Positions 48,401 to 58,137 of a stretch of DNA of 64,000 nt are shown one piece after another (the first letter of the stretch is position 1; every line of letters begins with the position of its first letter). This DNA is from Macrolepiota albuminosa (taxonomy: Eukaryota; Basidiomycota; Agaricomycetes; Agaricales; Agaricaceae). The stretch covers positions 496,001 to 560,000 of the forward strand of contig JAMWFC010000046.1 in assembly GCA_027475525.1 (NCBI GenBank), in the 5' to 3' direction. The position numbers and the translations under genes are program-made. A model generated the notes under the pieces. It saw only the letters and a program-made list of their open reading frames with translations, did not search any database and was not told where the DNA came from.

Positions 48401-49403
48401 ACCGGTGCGAACTACACTGACGGCTAAGGAGCTGTCCTGGATCTACCTGAGGGAGATCGTTAGGCTGCATGGGCTGCCTAGCACCATTGTGAGCGACCGT
48501 GACTCGAAGTTCACGTCTCAATGGTGGAGGGAACTCCACAAACTGCTAGGAGCACGACTCCTCATGTCAACGTCCTTCCATCCTCAAACGGATGGGCAGA
48601 CAGAGCGGGCTAACCGCAGTATAGGTCAGATTCTGAGGGCAGTTGTTTGCCCTGACCAACGGGACTGGGTGGACTGGTGTCCACTCACTGAGTTTGCGAT
48701 TAACGCGAGTATCTCGGATACCACAGGGTATGCGCCCTTTGAACTCAACGGAGGGTACTTGCCCTCCATGCTGCACGAAGTTCGTGCTGATACAGTGGCT
48801 CACCGCGGAGTTGTCGAGTTTGCCAGGCAGGCCCTGGAAAACATCGCGGCGGCGCATGACGCCATCATAGAGGCGCAAGTCTTTCAGGCAAAAAACGCCA
48901 ATCACCGTAGGCGAGCAGACCCGCCAATAGCAGTAGGAGCGTTGGTATACCTATCAACGTGTAATCTGAGGCTCCCAAAGGGACGAGTGAGTAAACTCTG
49001 CCCGAAATGGGTAGGCCCATACCACGTTCTAGACGCAGAGCCAAGTACCTCCAACTACGTGTTGGAGTTGCCTCTGGCATTACAGGAACAACGCATCGTT
49101 CCTAAGTTTCATGTGTTGCTGTTGTGACCGTACAGCGCGTCTGACGATGCGCTGTTCCCTAACAGGGCAACACCGGGCCCCTATGATTTTGGGGCTCGAG
49201 ACGATGACAAATAGTTCGTCAAGTGCATAATTGGGCACCGGTGGACTGAGTGTAACACGCTCAAGTTTGAAGTATGTTGGTCCCTGGGGGACACAACATG
49301 GGAGCCACACTCCCATTGCTCCAAGTTAGTGGCACTTGACCGTTATTTGGAGTTGAAGGGCGTTAAGCGCCCACATCAATTAAGTAAGCGTGCCAGCGCT
49401 TAA
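45439..49403 (+). pseudogene. pol: Pol polyprotein of E1: RT, RNase H, integrase, chromodomain
   Basis: An acidic N-terminal extension precedes RT, in which KIDLTDAYEQVHI and the active site IYLDDIFIYSD are seen (46.5-46.8 kb). RNase H follows (LICDASKTGVGAMYGQG, AVHELETLAILEALLKWED, ITDHKALEFFKTQ). Integrase has the HHCC zinc region (GHFGAARTLGYI, CASCAECQRAK), the DDE core (GMDFVGPF, IVSDRDSKFTS, SFHPQTDGQTERANR) and FELNGGYLPS. A 77-bp duplication at 46690-46843 splits RT into two frames; removing one copy joins them. The frame then meets TGA at 49125-49127 and TAG at 49212-49214. Between and after these stops the same frame encodes ALFPNRATPGPYDFGARDDD and a chromodomain (FEVCWSLGDTTWEPHSHC, LVALDRYLELKGV), ending in TAA at 49401. 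The two stops therefore cut off the chromodomain. Confidence 0.88.
46690..46843. repeat. 77-bp perfect tandem duplication across the RT active site
   Basis: Positions 46690-46766 equal 46767-46843. The YLDD-encoding segment occurs twice, in two frames. It is the clearest frame-breaking example. Confidence 0.97.
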
Positions 49404-49414
49404 TTTGATCGGCA

Positions 49415-50692
49415 GTGCCAATCGCGGCTTGGCTGAGTTGGTCAGCAGCTGTGGCTGAAACACATCTTAAAAGGCAAAATTTCTTTTTCGCTGAACAGCA
49501 GCAGCAGCAGCAGTTTGAGAGTACGCCGTCAGTCTTACCGTTGGCTGAAGGGGGGGGGCAGATGGCTCCCCTGCTCGCCCAAAATGCGCCCCAGTGGGGA
49601 CAATCGCAACAAGCTGTGGGCTTCCCACAGCAGCAGCAACCACCAGCGGCGGGCTACCTGCCGCAGCAGCCGGTGATCAGTGGCTATCCGCCACTTCAAA
49701 CCATGCAGGGCAACTTCATGCCCCAGAACGCACCTGTGGGCGGCTATCAGCCCCAACAACCAGTACCGGGCGCTTATGCGCCACATCACACCGAGGGCCA
49801 ATTCCAGCAACAGGCCTACGGGGGGCTAGTCAGCCCCCAAGCAGCATCGGCATGGAGGCAGCTTGCCCCCGTACCGGCAACAGGGCAACTGGGGACACAT
49901 CCTTTTCCCCAGTTTACCGCCCCGGCGCACTACCCTGGGATGGGTGGTGTGCCCGTAATGATGCCGTACCCCCCAGCTTGGATGGGGGCTTGGGGCGCAA
50001 TGCCCCAGTACAGCGACTCGCATGAGTCGCAAGCCAAGGGAGGCCGGTCGATTTCCCTGTCGACCACAGCACCAATTGACAATCTAGAGGGACGCAAAGC
50101 ATCCCTCGTGCAGGCCACCGCGGCCATTGAGAGTACAGAAACTCTCAATACAGAACGGAGCATCAGTTCATCGGCTGATGCGCCGACGGAGAGCTTGGCC
50201 AAGCTCTCCTTGCTACAGCGGCTGGAAATGCCGCACCAATCCGAGCCCAGCTCAGAAGAAGAGTCGCGTCCTCGACGCGACAAAGGAAAAGCACGGGCTG
50301 TCGAGCCCACTCACAACCAGGACTTAGTCCTGGCTACCCTTCTCCAACGTCTGGGAGATAACGGGTACGATGTACCCGCAGAGTCATCATTCCTCCGCGA
50401 TGCGGAGGCAGTCGTCCTCATCTGCCAGATGATGGATGACATGGATCATATGCGCGCTCAGTGCAAAACTGATCTCCTTGCCCTATTGGCCGCTTGTAAG
50501 CGGCAGACTACACCCCTGAGTCGGGACACCGACTCCAGCAAAAGGGCGCGTCGGCAAGGAGTGGAGGACGCGCCCTCCCACTCGATTAAGTTGAGCGTTG
50601 CTGCCCCCGGTGATGACGCCAACTGTGGTTGGGTGCGCTGGACGTATACGCAGTACAACGCCGTCTCCAGCGCCTGGCGTACGGGTTTGTGA
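49415..50692 (+). CDS. Gln/Pro-rich accessory ORF of E1 (function unknown)
   Basis: The frame opens at 49415 with GTG; the first in-frame ATG is at 49562, so the start is uncertain. It begins with a short poly-Gln (CAG/CAA run at about 49496-49516), followed by 150 residues rich in Gln, Pro, Gly, Ala and Tyr with QPQQPV/PLQTMQ-type repeats, typical of a disordered region. The second half is more structured: a Ser-rich part, a basic RRDKGKARAVE segment and a helical, Leu-rich segment (LVLATLLQRLGDNGYDVP, LICQMMDDMDHMRAQC, DLLALLAACKRQ) that could form a coiled coil. It ends in TGA at 50690-50692. It lies just after the chromodomain, in the same orientation. I recognise no family. Confidence 0.65.
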   Translation: MPIAAWLSWSAAVAETHLKRQNFFFAEQQQQQQFESTPSVLPLAEGGGQMAPLLAQNAPQWGQSQQAVGFPQQQQPPAAGYLPQQPVISGYPPLQTMQGNFMPQNAPVGGYQPQQPVPGAYAPHHTEGQFQQQAYGGLVSPQAASAWRQLAPVPATGQLGTHPFPQFTAPAHYPGMGGVPVMMPYPPAWMGAWGAMPQYSDSHESQAKGGRSISLSTTAPIDNLEGRKASLVQATAAIESTETLNTERSISSSADAPTESLAKLSLLQRLEMPHQSEPSSEEESRPRRDKGKARAVEPTHNQDLVLATLLQRLGDNGYDVPAESSFLRDAEAVVLICQMMDDMDHMRAQCKTDLLALLAACKRQTTPLSRDTDSSKRARRQGVEDAPSHSIKLSVAAPGDDANCGWVRWTYTQYNAVSSAWRTGL

Positions 50693-51846
50693 GGAGTCCT
50701 GGCAGGGTCCCGGTGTGCTCGAGCAGAGGTGATAGGGCGATGCGCTAGACGATAGCGCCTCGGGTGCTACGAATAGCGCAGCGTAGTGTGCCCGTAGGTG
50801 GCACCGTAAACGACGAAGATGAGATAGACGAGGCTAGCGCCGAACTTGGTGGCAAAGTCAGGCAACGCTAGCGCGATTTGAACGCTAAGTGTAACTGGGT
50901 GCTCAAGAGGTTACGATTCGTTGTTATATACATGGCGAGTAGCTAGTTTTTATACTATGCGCTACATTATTTCCAAAATAAGTCCATTGACGGCGCTACC
51001 AATTAGCGCCTCTCTTCGTGACTGTAGCTAACGGCCACCTGTCAACGGCGACCTGCAGCACATGGGTGACGGCGACCAACGGCGACTCTAAAACTACTTA
51101 GAAGTGGTACGAGTTTGCTCACTTTTTGATGTAATTTAATTGGCCATGCCATCCCGGGGTATGGTCGGGGAATCCTTGACAGACGCCGTGAGCGCTAATT
51201 CCGGCACTAAACATTGTACCATCTTTTGATAGATTTAAATGTCGGGTCTGCGTGTATCCTGTCTCGTCGTCATTGATTCTTTTAGACTTCTGATTGAGGT
51301 GCCTCGGTGATTGACAGCGCCAATTGCTAACTCCTTCCAGTACTGATCGGGGTTTGGTCAGAGTCCCCTCCCGCCATTATGCTAGCGCTATGAGTCCTGA
51401 GTCTTCTTGGTCTTCAAAGTAACTGAGTGGAGTGCGCTGAGGGGCTGATACTGGTGATTGAGATGAATGGACAAGTCTTGCCATAGAGCGCCCGCGCTAG
51501 GGCTGCTCTGTACCCAAGGCTGGTCGCTAGAGCCTTTAGTGTGTCAAGTGTTGGTCGGCCTATAATGTCCCTTGATGCGCTCAGTCCGAGTAGAAGCCTA
51601 TCACCGGCCAGAAGGCCGGCCTAGGACGGGACATCCTCCCCTATGAAGATGTTCCTGCTCCAGCCGCTCCCTGGCTTATCGGCTTATCCAGCGCCTCGCA
51701 AGCGGCGCGTCTGAGGTCGCGTCTTCGCGACCAGTATCCATGGTTTCCACCATGTACTCTGGGGAGCAGAGTTCCAGGGGCATGAGCACACGCCCCACCG
51801 AGGCTAAGGCCTCACTACCCTGAAAGGATCGTCGGGGTAAGCAACC
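50693..51846. other. Non-coding or decayed interior of E1
   Basis: No long open frame. The right half (51.5-51.85 kb) reads as Pro/Ala-rich sequence broken by stops, possibly the decayed 5' part of ORF-Y. The left half is rich in GCGC-type words and shows nothing recognisable. Confidence 0.45.
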
Positions 51847-52519
51847 GGAAGGGCACGCCTACGTCAACGTGCACTTCCCCGAGAATGCCCCGAAAGGGGC
51901 CCCAGGGGCTAACATCCCCTTTTTACCCACTATACTGGTAGAGGGCCCACCAGCCTGACTCCCGCGGTGTGTGTGGGCAATGGACCCACGGTCTGAGAAG
52001 TCAGAGCCGGAGAGGCTGCCATTCCCGCCCTCCGACAACGATTGGTATGAGGAGTCTGAAGAGGCTCGTATGGAATCCCCTGTGCCGCACGAGACAGCGG
52101 CACAACGTATGGCGCACGAATGGCGCAACAGCAATTGTCGGGGTAAGCAACCGGAAGGGCACGCCTACGTCAACGTGCACTTCTCCGAGGATGCCCCGAA
52201 AGGGGCCCCAGGGGCTAACATCCCCTTTTTACCCACTATACTGGTAGAGGGCCCACCAGCCTGACTCCCGCGGTGTGTGTGGGCAATGGACCCACGGTCT
52301 GAGAAGTCAGAGCCGGAGAGGCTGCCATCCTCGCCCTCCGACGACGATTGGTATGAGGAGCCTGAAGAGGCTCGTATGGAATCCCCTGTGCCGCACGAGA
52401 CAGCGGCACAACGTATGACGACGATTGGTATGAGGAGCCTGAAGAGGCTCGTATGGAATCCCCTGTGCCGCACGAGACAGCGGCACAACGTATGGCGCAC
52501 AAACGGCGCAACAGCAATC
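51831..52519 (+). repeat. 306-bp imperfect tandem repeat, two copies, in ORF-Y
   Basis: Copies start at 51831 and 52137. They share nearly all bases, with a few substitutions (for example GAGAATGCC versus GAGGATGCC). 306 is a multiple of three, so the reading frame is kept. Both copies carry the same TGA (at about 51957 and 52263). Unlike the 77-bp repeats, these copies have diverged and look biological. The second copy contains a 77-bp duplication. Confidence 0.88.
52340..52494. repeat. 77-bp perfect tandem duplication in ORF-Y (first)
   Basis: Positions 52340-52417 equal 52417-52494. It lies within the second 306-bp unit and shifts the frame. Confidence 0.95.
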
Positions 52520-53874
52520 AACGAGCTAAGATGGAGCGTTGGGCGCAGAATAGCGCCAAGCGAGGAGCTGCCCTCCTTGAGGACCAAATCGGGCGCATTC
52601 CTGATGCACTCGGTGTTGTGATCTATTGTGATCACACTATTGAGCGCCAGAACTCATTCTTTGGCACGGGGTTAGCTCCCCAATTCTATTGGTTGCCAGT
52701 GACCAATACCATCTTCGTCGGGCAAGAAGCCCACGCAGCCAGGTCCTTCGAGACCAATAAAGAGGGCAACGCTGCAGCGACGCCCCACAACAGTAAGGTA
52801 TACCAAGTGGCATTTCACGGGTTTCCCCACAGTCCTTGAGAAGTCTGCAGGCTTCATGCACTGGTTAACAACCAGTTTATGCCGATTCGTCACCGTCAGT
52901 TGGGCTACCTATTGCTCAACGAATTCAAGCGGGTGGTGCTCAACTGCCACCCTACTGCCCGAGACAGAGCTATGTCTTACTTACTTGATGAGGTCAAGTA
53001 TAGGACCATTGCGGTACCCTTCGCAAGTCCAGAGGAGTGGGAGAACGTCCCACAAATGATTGTGCTGTCGCGGCTCTATCGCCGCAAAGAGGGAGGGAAA
53101 ATTGCCTTCGTCGGCCTTACCCCCCCTGATCCAAAGCAACCATTTGCTTTGGACTACCTGGGCTCATACGCCCTCCTCTATGGACGTCCTGGGACGTCCA
53201 ACGTGTGGACCGGTCTGGCCATGGACCGAGCCATGCACATTCATTGGCGCAGCCTCTTTGGGTTTGCGCTTGTACGCGCCCTCAGCGCCAGCCGCCCCTC
53301 CAAGGCCACGGTATACAAGTACCTGGCCTACGTCTTTGCCAGGCCAGGCCTCTACAAAGAGGCCGTGGCTGAGTACGAGGCGGCCACGGGGCAAGTCTTT
53401 GAGCCCCTCCACGCCGACGACCCTACCTTCGAGGTTCGGGCTGTGGACATCCCGGAAGCATCAGCTTCCGTGTTCACCACTTCAGACGCATTACGCGTCC
53501 TTCTTCACAATCAAATTCTGGTCAGCTGGGCTGACCATGCGTATACTTATGGGGTCACCTACTTGGCCCATCTATTCTTCAGCGACAGCCAGCTCTACAA
53601 CGAGGCGGCTGCTATCGACGACAAGAGGCTACAACGCCTCGACCACTACGGTACACCCCAGTCCATCCCTCAGTGGGATGGGTGGCACGAGGCCACCATT
53701 GGCGATCGCCAACACCTGATGCTCCAGCAGCAGGACAGTCGTTGTGCATACGACGACGCGCTCGCCAAGGGGATGTACCTCTTCATCGGGCAAGACATTC
53801 ATGCCCGCGAAATCTGGACGCGCCAGTACCCGTCTGACACCGGGGATCTGCCTGATCCCCAACCACCTGTCCCG

Positions 53875-54028
53875 GGGTCGACCATCGACCCCAATCTCAC
53901 ACTGTCCCCCCTCCGGGACTATGACGATTCCCTGCCAGTAGCAGGGCCTTCGGGTCGACCATCGACCCCAATCTCACACTGTCCCCCCTCCGGGACTATG
54001 ACGATTCCCTGCCAGTAGCAGGGCCTTC
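53875..54028. repeat. 77-bp perfect tandem duplication in ORF-Y (second)
   Basis: Positions 53875-53951 equal 53952-54028. It lies in the C-terminal, Pro/Asp-rich part of ORF-Y. Confidence 0.95.
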
Positions 54029-54203
54029 AGGTACTTCCTACGCGCCCACACCCGAGGATGAACTCCTCAACTACGACATGGATGACGCGACTGCCGATCC
54101 ATTCCGGGAGCCTGGAGACTCTCCCATTGCCCCCGTCCCTGACTTACTGATGGCATGACCGTCGTATTATTTCAAGACCGTAGCTCGGTCTGATTGGAGG
54201 GTG

Positions 54204-54515
54204 TGTAGCGTAGTCCGCTATGTGGCATTGGCCACATAGCTTTACTTACTTTACAGTAGACACTATTATATTATATTTATTATAATATAATATTAATTTA
54301 CATTACTATATAATTAGTTTACCAGCTGCTTACAAAGCAGCTTATTTTTGTGTTTATTATAATATAATATTAATTTACATTACTATATAATTAGTTTACC
54401 AGCTGCTTACAAAGCAGCTTATTTTTGTGTTTATACTACATAGTCAATAGACCAGACTGGTCTGATTCTGTGCAGTGTGAACCTAAGCTCTCACAATCCC
54501 TGTAACTTCGTTACA
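54204..54515 (+). repeat. 3' LTR of E1 (about 235 bp plus a 77-bp duplication)
   Basis: It starts TGTAGCG just after the purine-rich tract TGATTGGAGGGTG and ends TGTAACTTCGTTACA. The end resembles the end of the LTR at 57685-57857 (CCGTAACTCCGGTTACA). It contains an AT-rich centre with a 77-bp duplication (54276-54357 equal 54353-54434). Confidence 0.7.
54276..54434. repeat. 77-bp perfect tandem duplication in the E1 LTR
   Basis: The offset between copies is exactly 77, with 82 matching positions because flanking bases agree by chance. Confidence 0.95.
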
Positions 54516-55350
54516 GGCGTCAAAGGCTGTCCACTGTGCTGCATCCCAGTGCCAAGGAGTGTTCTTAGTGGTGAGATCAAAGAGAGGCCAGGCATGGTGT
54601 GAGAAATCCTGAATAAACCTCCGGTAGAAGTTGGTGAAACCCAGGAAGGCCTGAACCTCCTTCTTGTTCTTAGGCTCTGGCCACTCCGCTACACCAGCCA
54701 CCTTGACTGGGTCCATCTCAGCCATTCCATGAGAGATGATCAGTCCAAGATATTCAACCTTAGTCTGCTCAAACTCGCACTTCTCTGGCTTAAGATAGAG
54801 CTGGTGCTGGCGAAGACGTTCCAGTACAATGCGCGTAATCCAACGATGCTCCTCTAGAGTCTTGGTATAGATGAGAATATTGTCAAGGTATACACACACA
54901 ACACCTTCTGCTATGAGGTCTCAGAAAATGTTGTTCATCATGGTCTGGAAGGTGGCAGGGCTATTAGTGAGGCCAAAGAACATTACCAGAGGTTCAAAGA
55001 GTCCACGATTTGTTTGGAATGCTCCCTTCCACTCATCTCCTTCTTTGATGCGCACATTGTTGTAGCCCCAGCGGACATCCAACTTGGTAAAGTAGCGTGC
55101 ACCTTGGAGGTTGTTGACAAGCTCTGAAATGAGTGGTAAGGGGTAGCGATTCTTCACAGTCATCACATTCAAGACTCGATAGTCCTGAACCAGACGTAGA
55201 GATCCATCCTTCTTCTTAATAAAGAAGACTGGAGAGGCCATCGGAGACTTTGAGGGACGGATGCGACCAGAGTCTAAATTCTCCTGCAGAAAGGCATCAA
55301 GCTCATCCTGTTCTCTGGGAGAGAGTGGCCCCCCTGGTGGCTCAGCCATC
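54516..55350 (-). pseudogene. Gypsy reverse transcriptase fragment of another lineage
   Basis: Reading leftwards: [93 protein letters not shown], then an in-frame TGA at about 54915, VCVYLDNILIYTKTLEEH (active site YLDN, not the usual YLDD), KPEKCEFEQTKVEYLGLIIS and FLGFTNFYRRFIQDFS. It stops abruptly at the E1 LTR on the left and at E2 sequence on the right. RNase H, integrase and gag are missing. It differs clearly from the E1 RT. Whether it is a real nested fragment or a product of mis-assembly cannot be decided here. Confidence 0.85.
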
Positions 55351-55355
55351 ATTTG

Positions 55356-57325
55356 GATCTTCCGCCCCGGTCAAGTCGGGGTCGGTACGCCAACGTCAAG
55401 GCCGTAAGCCTCCTCTTGATGCCTCCAAGCTGGAGGTGATAGAGTTCCCGGCTAGCATTCCCGCACAGGCTGGGAAGGTCTCAATGTTGTTTCTGTTGCC
55501 TGTTACCGTGCCTGCACCGCAGGCACACTTTTCTGTGGTCGTCTTGACCACCGACCCTCGCTCTCCCGAGCAATATGACAGTCTGGTGGTGACCTCGAAG
55601 AATCGTCACATGCCTGAAAAAGGCAAAGCACCCGTGGCCTCCTTATCCGACGAGAGCGACTATGGAGAGTCGAGCTCGGAGCATGAGGAGGAGGCAGAGG
55701 AAGGGGAATTGGCGGCAGACCGATTCCAGCGAGTATTGCACAATAAGCGCATTGCAAAGAAGAAGGCGATTTGCGCCAAAGAGCTGCAGGCCCTCAAGCA
55801 GAGGTCTGAGGATGAGTTCTCGGGGAGAATCCCCGATAGATTGGGAGTGAAGGTGTGGGGACCACTTGATATCGAGCGAACAAATTCGTGCTTCAGGGGA
55901 GCACTCAGCCACTGCACGTATTATTTGTACCATTTGAATACTGTGCTGTTGGGAGCTGAGGCCAACCGGGCAGCGGCATATGAGTTTTCGTCTGGGCACC
56001 GTGCTGGCATTCCGGCCAGTGTTGTTTACAAGTATTCCCCTCGCGGCCTGCCGCGCACGCCATTAGAGCTGGATCGGCTCTACAAATATTATTCGAACGA
56101 GCATGCTCCCCGTTGCAAACGGGTTACTGCCTACCTCCTCATCACGGAGCTTCAGATGTTCGCCCAGCGAACCGATGAGTCACTACATGACCAAACAATG
56201 ATGCTCCTGATGAAGGACCCTCACTATCAAAACCTCGTCAACCCAGCCTAGGGGACAGACGACCTTGCGCTTGTCAAGCGCCGACACATTCCGGGGCGCT
56301 TTCTGTGCATGAAGGACGACAGATTGACTGCGCTGCACGTAATGCGCGCCCAAGACCCTTCCACTCTGTTCAACCTGGATCAGCTTGCGCAGTATGCGCT
56401 GATCTTTGGTCGTCCGGGGTTGGAAAACACGTATCAAGGCATTGCGGTCGACCATGCCTACTGTATGCACTGGCGAACCCTCTTCGGGTTCGCCTTGTGC
56501 CGAGCCCTTTGCGCTAACAGCGCAGCCAAGCCCGTGATCGTGCGGTGCATGACCCTTGTCGTGGCCCGCCCAGGTCTTTACCGTGAGGCTATCGCCTCCT
56601 ATGATGCCATGTTCCTAGACCAGCCGTTTGAGCCCCAGAGAGGGCACCAGCTGGAACTTCATCCCGTGCACATACCAGACGACTTTGCACGGAACTTTTC
56701 CGACGACGACGCGTTATGCGTCTTACTGCACAACCAGATACCTGCCGACTGGGTAGACCACGCCTATACATACGGAGTGGTCTTCCTGGAGCAGCAATTC
56801 CATGCCCCTACGATGTCTATGGACATCTTCCGTGAAATTGATGACGAGCGCATGGAGCGCTTGAATAGATACGGCACCTCTCCCGCAATCCCACAATGGG
56901 ATGGATGGCGGGAGATGACCAAAGACGATCATTATTGTCTCATGTTCAAGCACGACAAGGAAAGTTGTCTCCCCAAAAACCCCGAGGCCAATGGCCTCTA
57001 CTATTTCATTGGCATGGACCCGAACCAGGTCCGCCTCCTAAAACGCATGGCAGCGCATGACCTGCCCACCTCTGACATGGACCCAGGCCGGGTCAATCTC
57101 CTGTCACGCACGGCAGAGCAGGGTACGCTCTCCACCACAGCTTTAGCGATTAACGTCGCACTAACAGAGCCTATGGTGGTAGACACGCCTGCAGTCGAGG
57201 GGCCTATAACCCCACCGAGGACGGAATCAGCGCCTCCCCCTCCCACGATTAATGTCGCACTGGAGGAGGAGGCAATGGTGACTGAGACGGGCATGGTTGC
57301 AGGAGCATCGTCATCCGGGTCCTAG
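55356..57325 (+). pseudogene. ORF-Y2: second, diverged copy of the accessory ORF
   Basis: Two open pieces in the same frame (to 56251 and from there to 57325) are separated only by a TAG at 56249-56251. The N-terminal part has an acidic Glu/Ser stretch (SEHEEEAEEGELAADR), then GRIPDRLGV, IERTNSCFRGAL and RVTAYLLITELQMF. The C-terminal part has YALIFGRPGLENTYQGIAVD, MHWRTLFGFALCRAL, ARPGLYREAIASYD, LLHNQIPADWVDHAYTYGV, RYGTSPAIPQWDGWRE and GLYYFIGMD, followed by a Thr/Pro/Ala-rich tail. Motifs and spacing match ORF-Y of E1, while most other positions differ. Conservation of these blocks despite divergence suggests selection before the copies decayed. Confidence 0.75.
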
Positions 57326-57684
57326 ACCCATGTATACTTTATTGTGTATGTACTTCCGAGTATTTCACTCGAACCATTTCAGCTGATACGCACTCTAGAG
57401 TCGCGTGTAGATACAGCGGACCCAGAGAAGGGATCACTCTTTTCTGTTTTTTATTACTTGTTTATACATACACATTTTTTTCTATCTACTGCTGGCGCAA
57501 CCTGCGCCCTTGTCTGATAAGGACTGCTTTCTATTGTGTCCAGACGACACATCTCCACTGGAGTGCTAACACCTTGCAGCCACGCCATATGCGTGTATTC
57601 ATCCGTTGTTTGCACTACCGTGCATCTTTCATCTCGCTCTACCTCTCTTTCTAAAGACCGAGTATTCGGTCTCATTGGGGGGTA

Positions 57685-57857
57685 TGTAACAGAGTTATCC
57701 GTGTTCTTAGCGTCAACGATGCTATAATCATTTAGTAGAGTATTACGTAAGACAACATCTTGTTTTCACTCTAAGTACTAGTCAATCCGATACTGCGGTC
57801 TGATTTAGCACTTGTGTGATACACACAAGATAGTTCTAACCCGTAACTCCGGTTACA
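57685..57857 (+). repeat. LTR of E2 (173 bp)
   Basis: Starts TGTAACAGAG, ends CCGGTTACA, and follows a G-rich purine tract. A related LTR in opposite orientation, with matching central words (GTCTGATTTAGCAC, ACATCTTG), lies at 62269-62437. No 5-bp target repeat is visible, because the other end of E2 is missing. Confidence 0.75.
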
Positions 57858-58137
57858 CCCTTACACTTATCCTTGATGAGATTTTCTACCTTTATCCAAG
57901 AGCTAGTTGGCTAGCATTCCAGCAACTCTGCCATGCATTTATCATGCCTATTCTACTGTTGTTTAGCCTGATTCAGCTTTCTAAGATTATACATAGCTGT
58001 ATCCAGCTGCTTCCCCTTCTCCAGAGTTTTTTGAAACTCTTCTTCTGGCATCAGAATTGCTAGCAAGTCTGCCAGTAGACTATTTGGTGGGGCTTCTTTG
58101 TTCTCTACCTCTTGCACAGTCACTCTCTTATGACTAT

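Larger units (their letters stand above)
51847..54158 (+). pseudogene. ORF-Y of E1: accessory 3' ORF of unknown function
   Basis: After two 102-codon repeats, the frame encodes GRIPDALGV, IERQNSFFGTGLAP, FMPIRHRQLGYLLLNEFKRV, YALLYGRPGTSNVWTGLAMD, IHWRSLFGFALVRAL, ARPGLYKEAVAEYE, LLHNQILVSWADHAYTYGV, HYGTPQSIPQWDGWHE and GMYLFIGQD, ending with an acidic tail and TGA at 54156-54158. The E2 protein at 55.4-57.3 kb has the same motifs in the same order at perhaps 35-40% identity by eye. Frame breaks are TGA at 52837-52839 in the same frame, TGA in both 102-codon repeats, and two 77-bp duplications (52340-52494, 53875-54028). It has no signal peptide or zinc knuckle, and I recognise no enzyme motif. 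Lying between pol and the LTR in two elements, it belongs to the retroelement. Confidence 0.7.
42841..54515 (+). mobile_element. Large Ty3/gypsy chromovirus (element E1), 5' LTR missing
   Basis: In order: gag-protease, pol (RT, RNase H, integrase, chromodomain), a Q/P-rich ORF, a non-coding stretch, ORF-Y, a purine-rich tract (TGATTGGAGGGTG) and a 3' LTR ending at 54515. It is GC-rich and CpG-rich compared with the old copies at 58-64 kb. Four 77-bp duplications lie inside it. At 11 kb plus LTRs it is unusually long, because about 5 kb lies between integrase and LTR. The left end has no LTR. Because repeats are prone to assembly chimaeras, the continuity of the whole element should be treated as provisional. 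Confidence 0.8.
55351..57857 (+). mobile_element. 3' part of a second ORF-Y retroelement (E2)
   Basis: It contains ORF-Y2, about 350 bp of non-coding sequence, a purine-rich tract (CTCATTGGGGGGTA) and an LTR at 57685-57857 that starts TGTAAC and ends GTTACA. Gag and pol of this element are not present. Its LTR stands in old gypsy element E3 on the right, so it inserted there or was joined there. Confidence 0.75.

Noticed and set aside
51831..52519. 306-bp repeat as another assembly artefact
   Set aside because: The two copies differ at several positions and the period keeps the reading frame, so it is more likely a real, older duplication.
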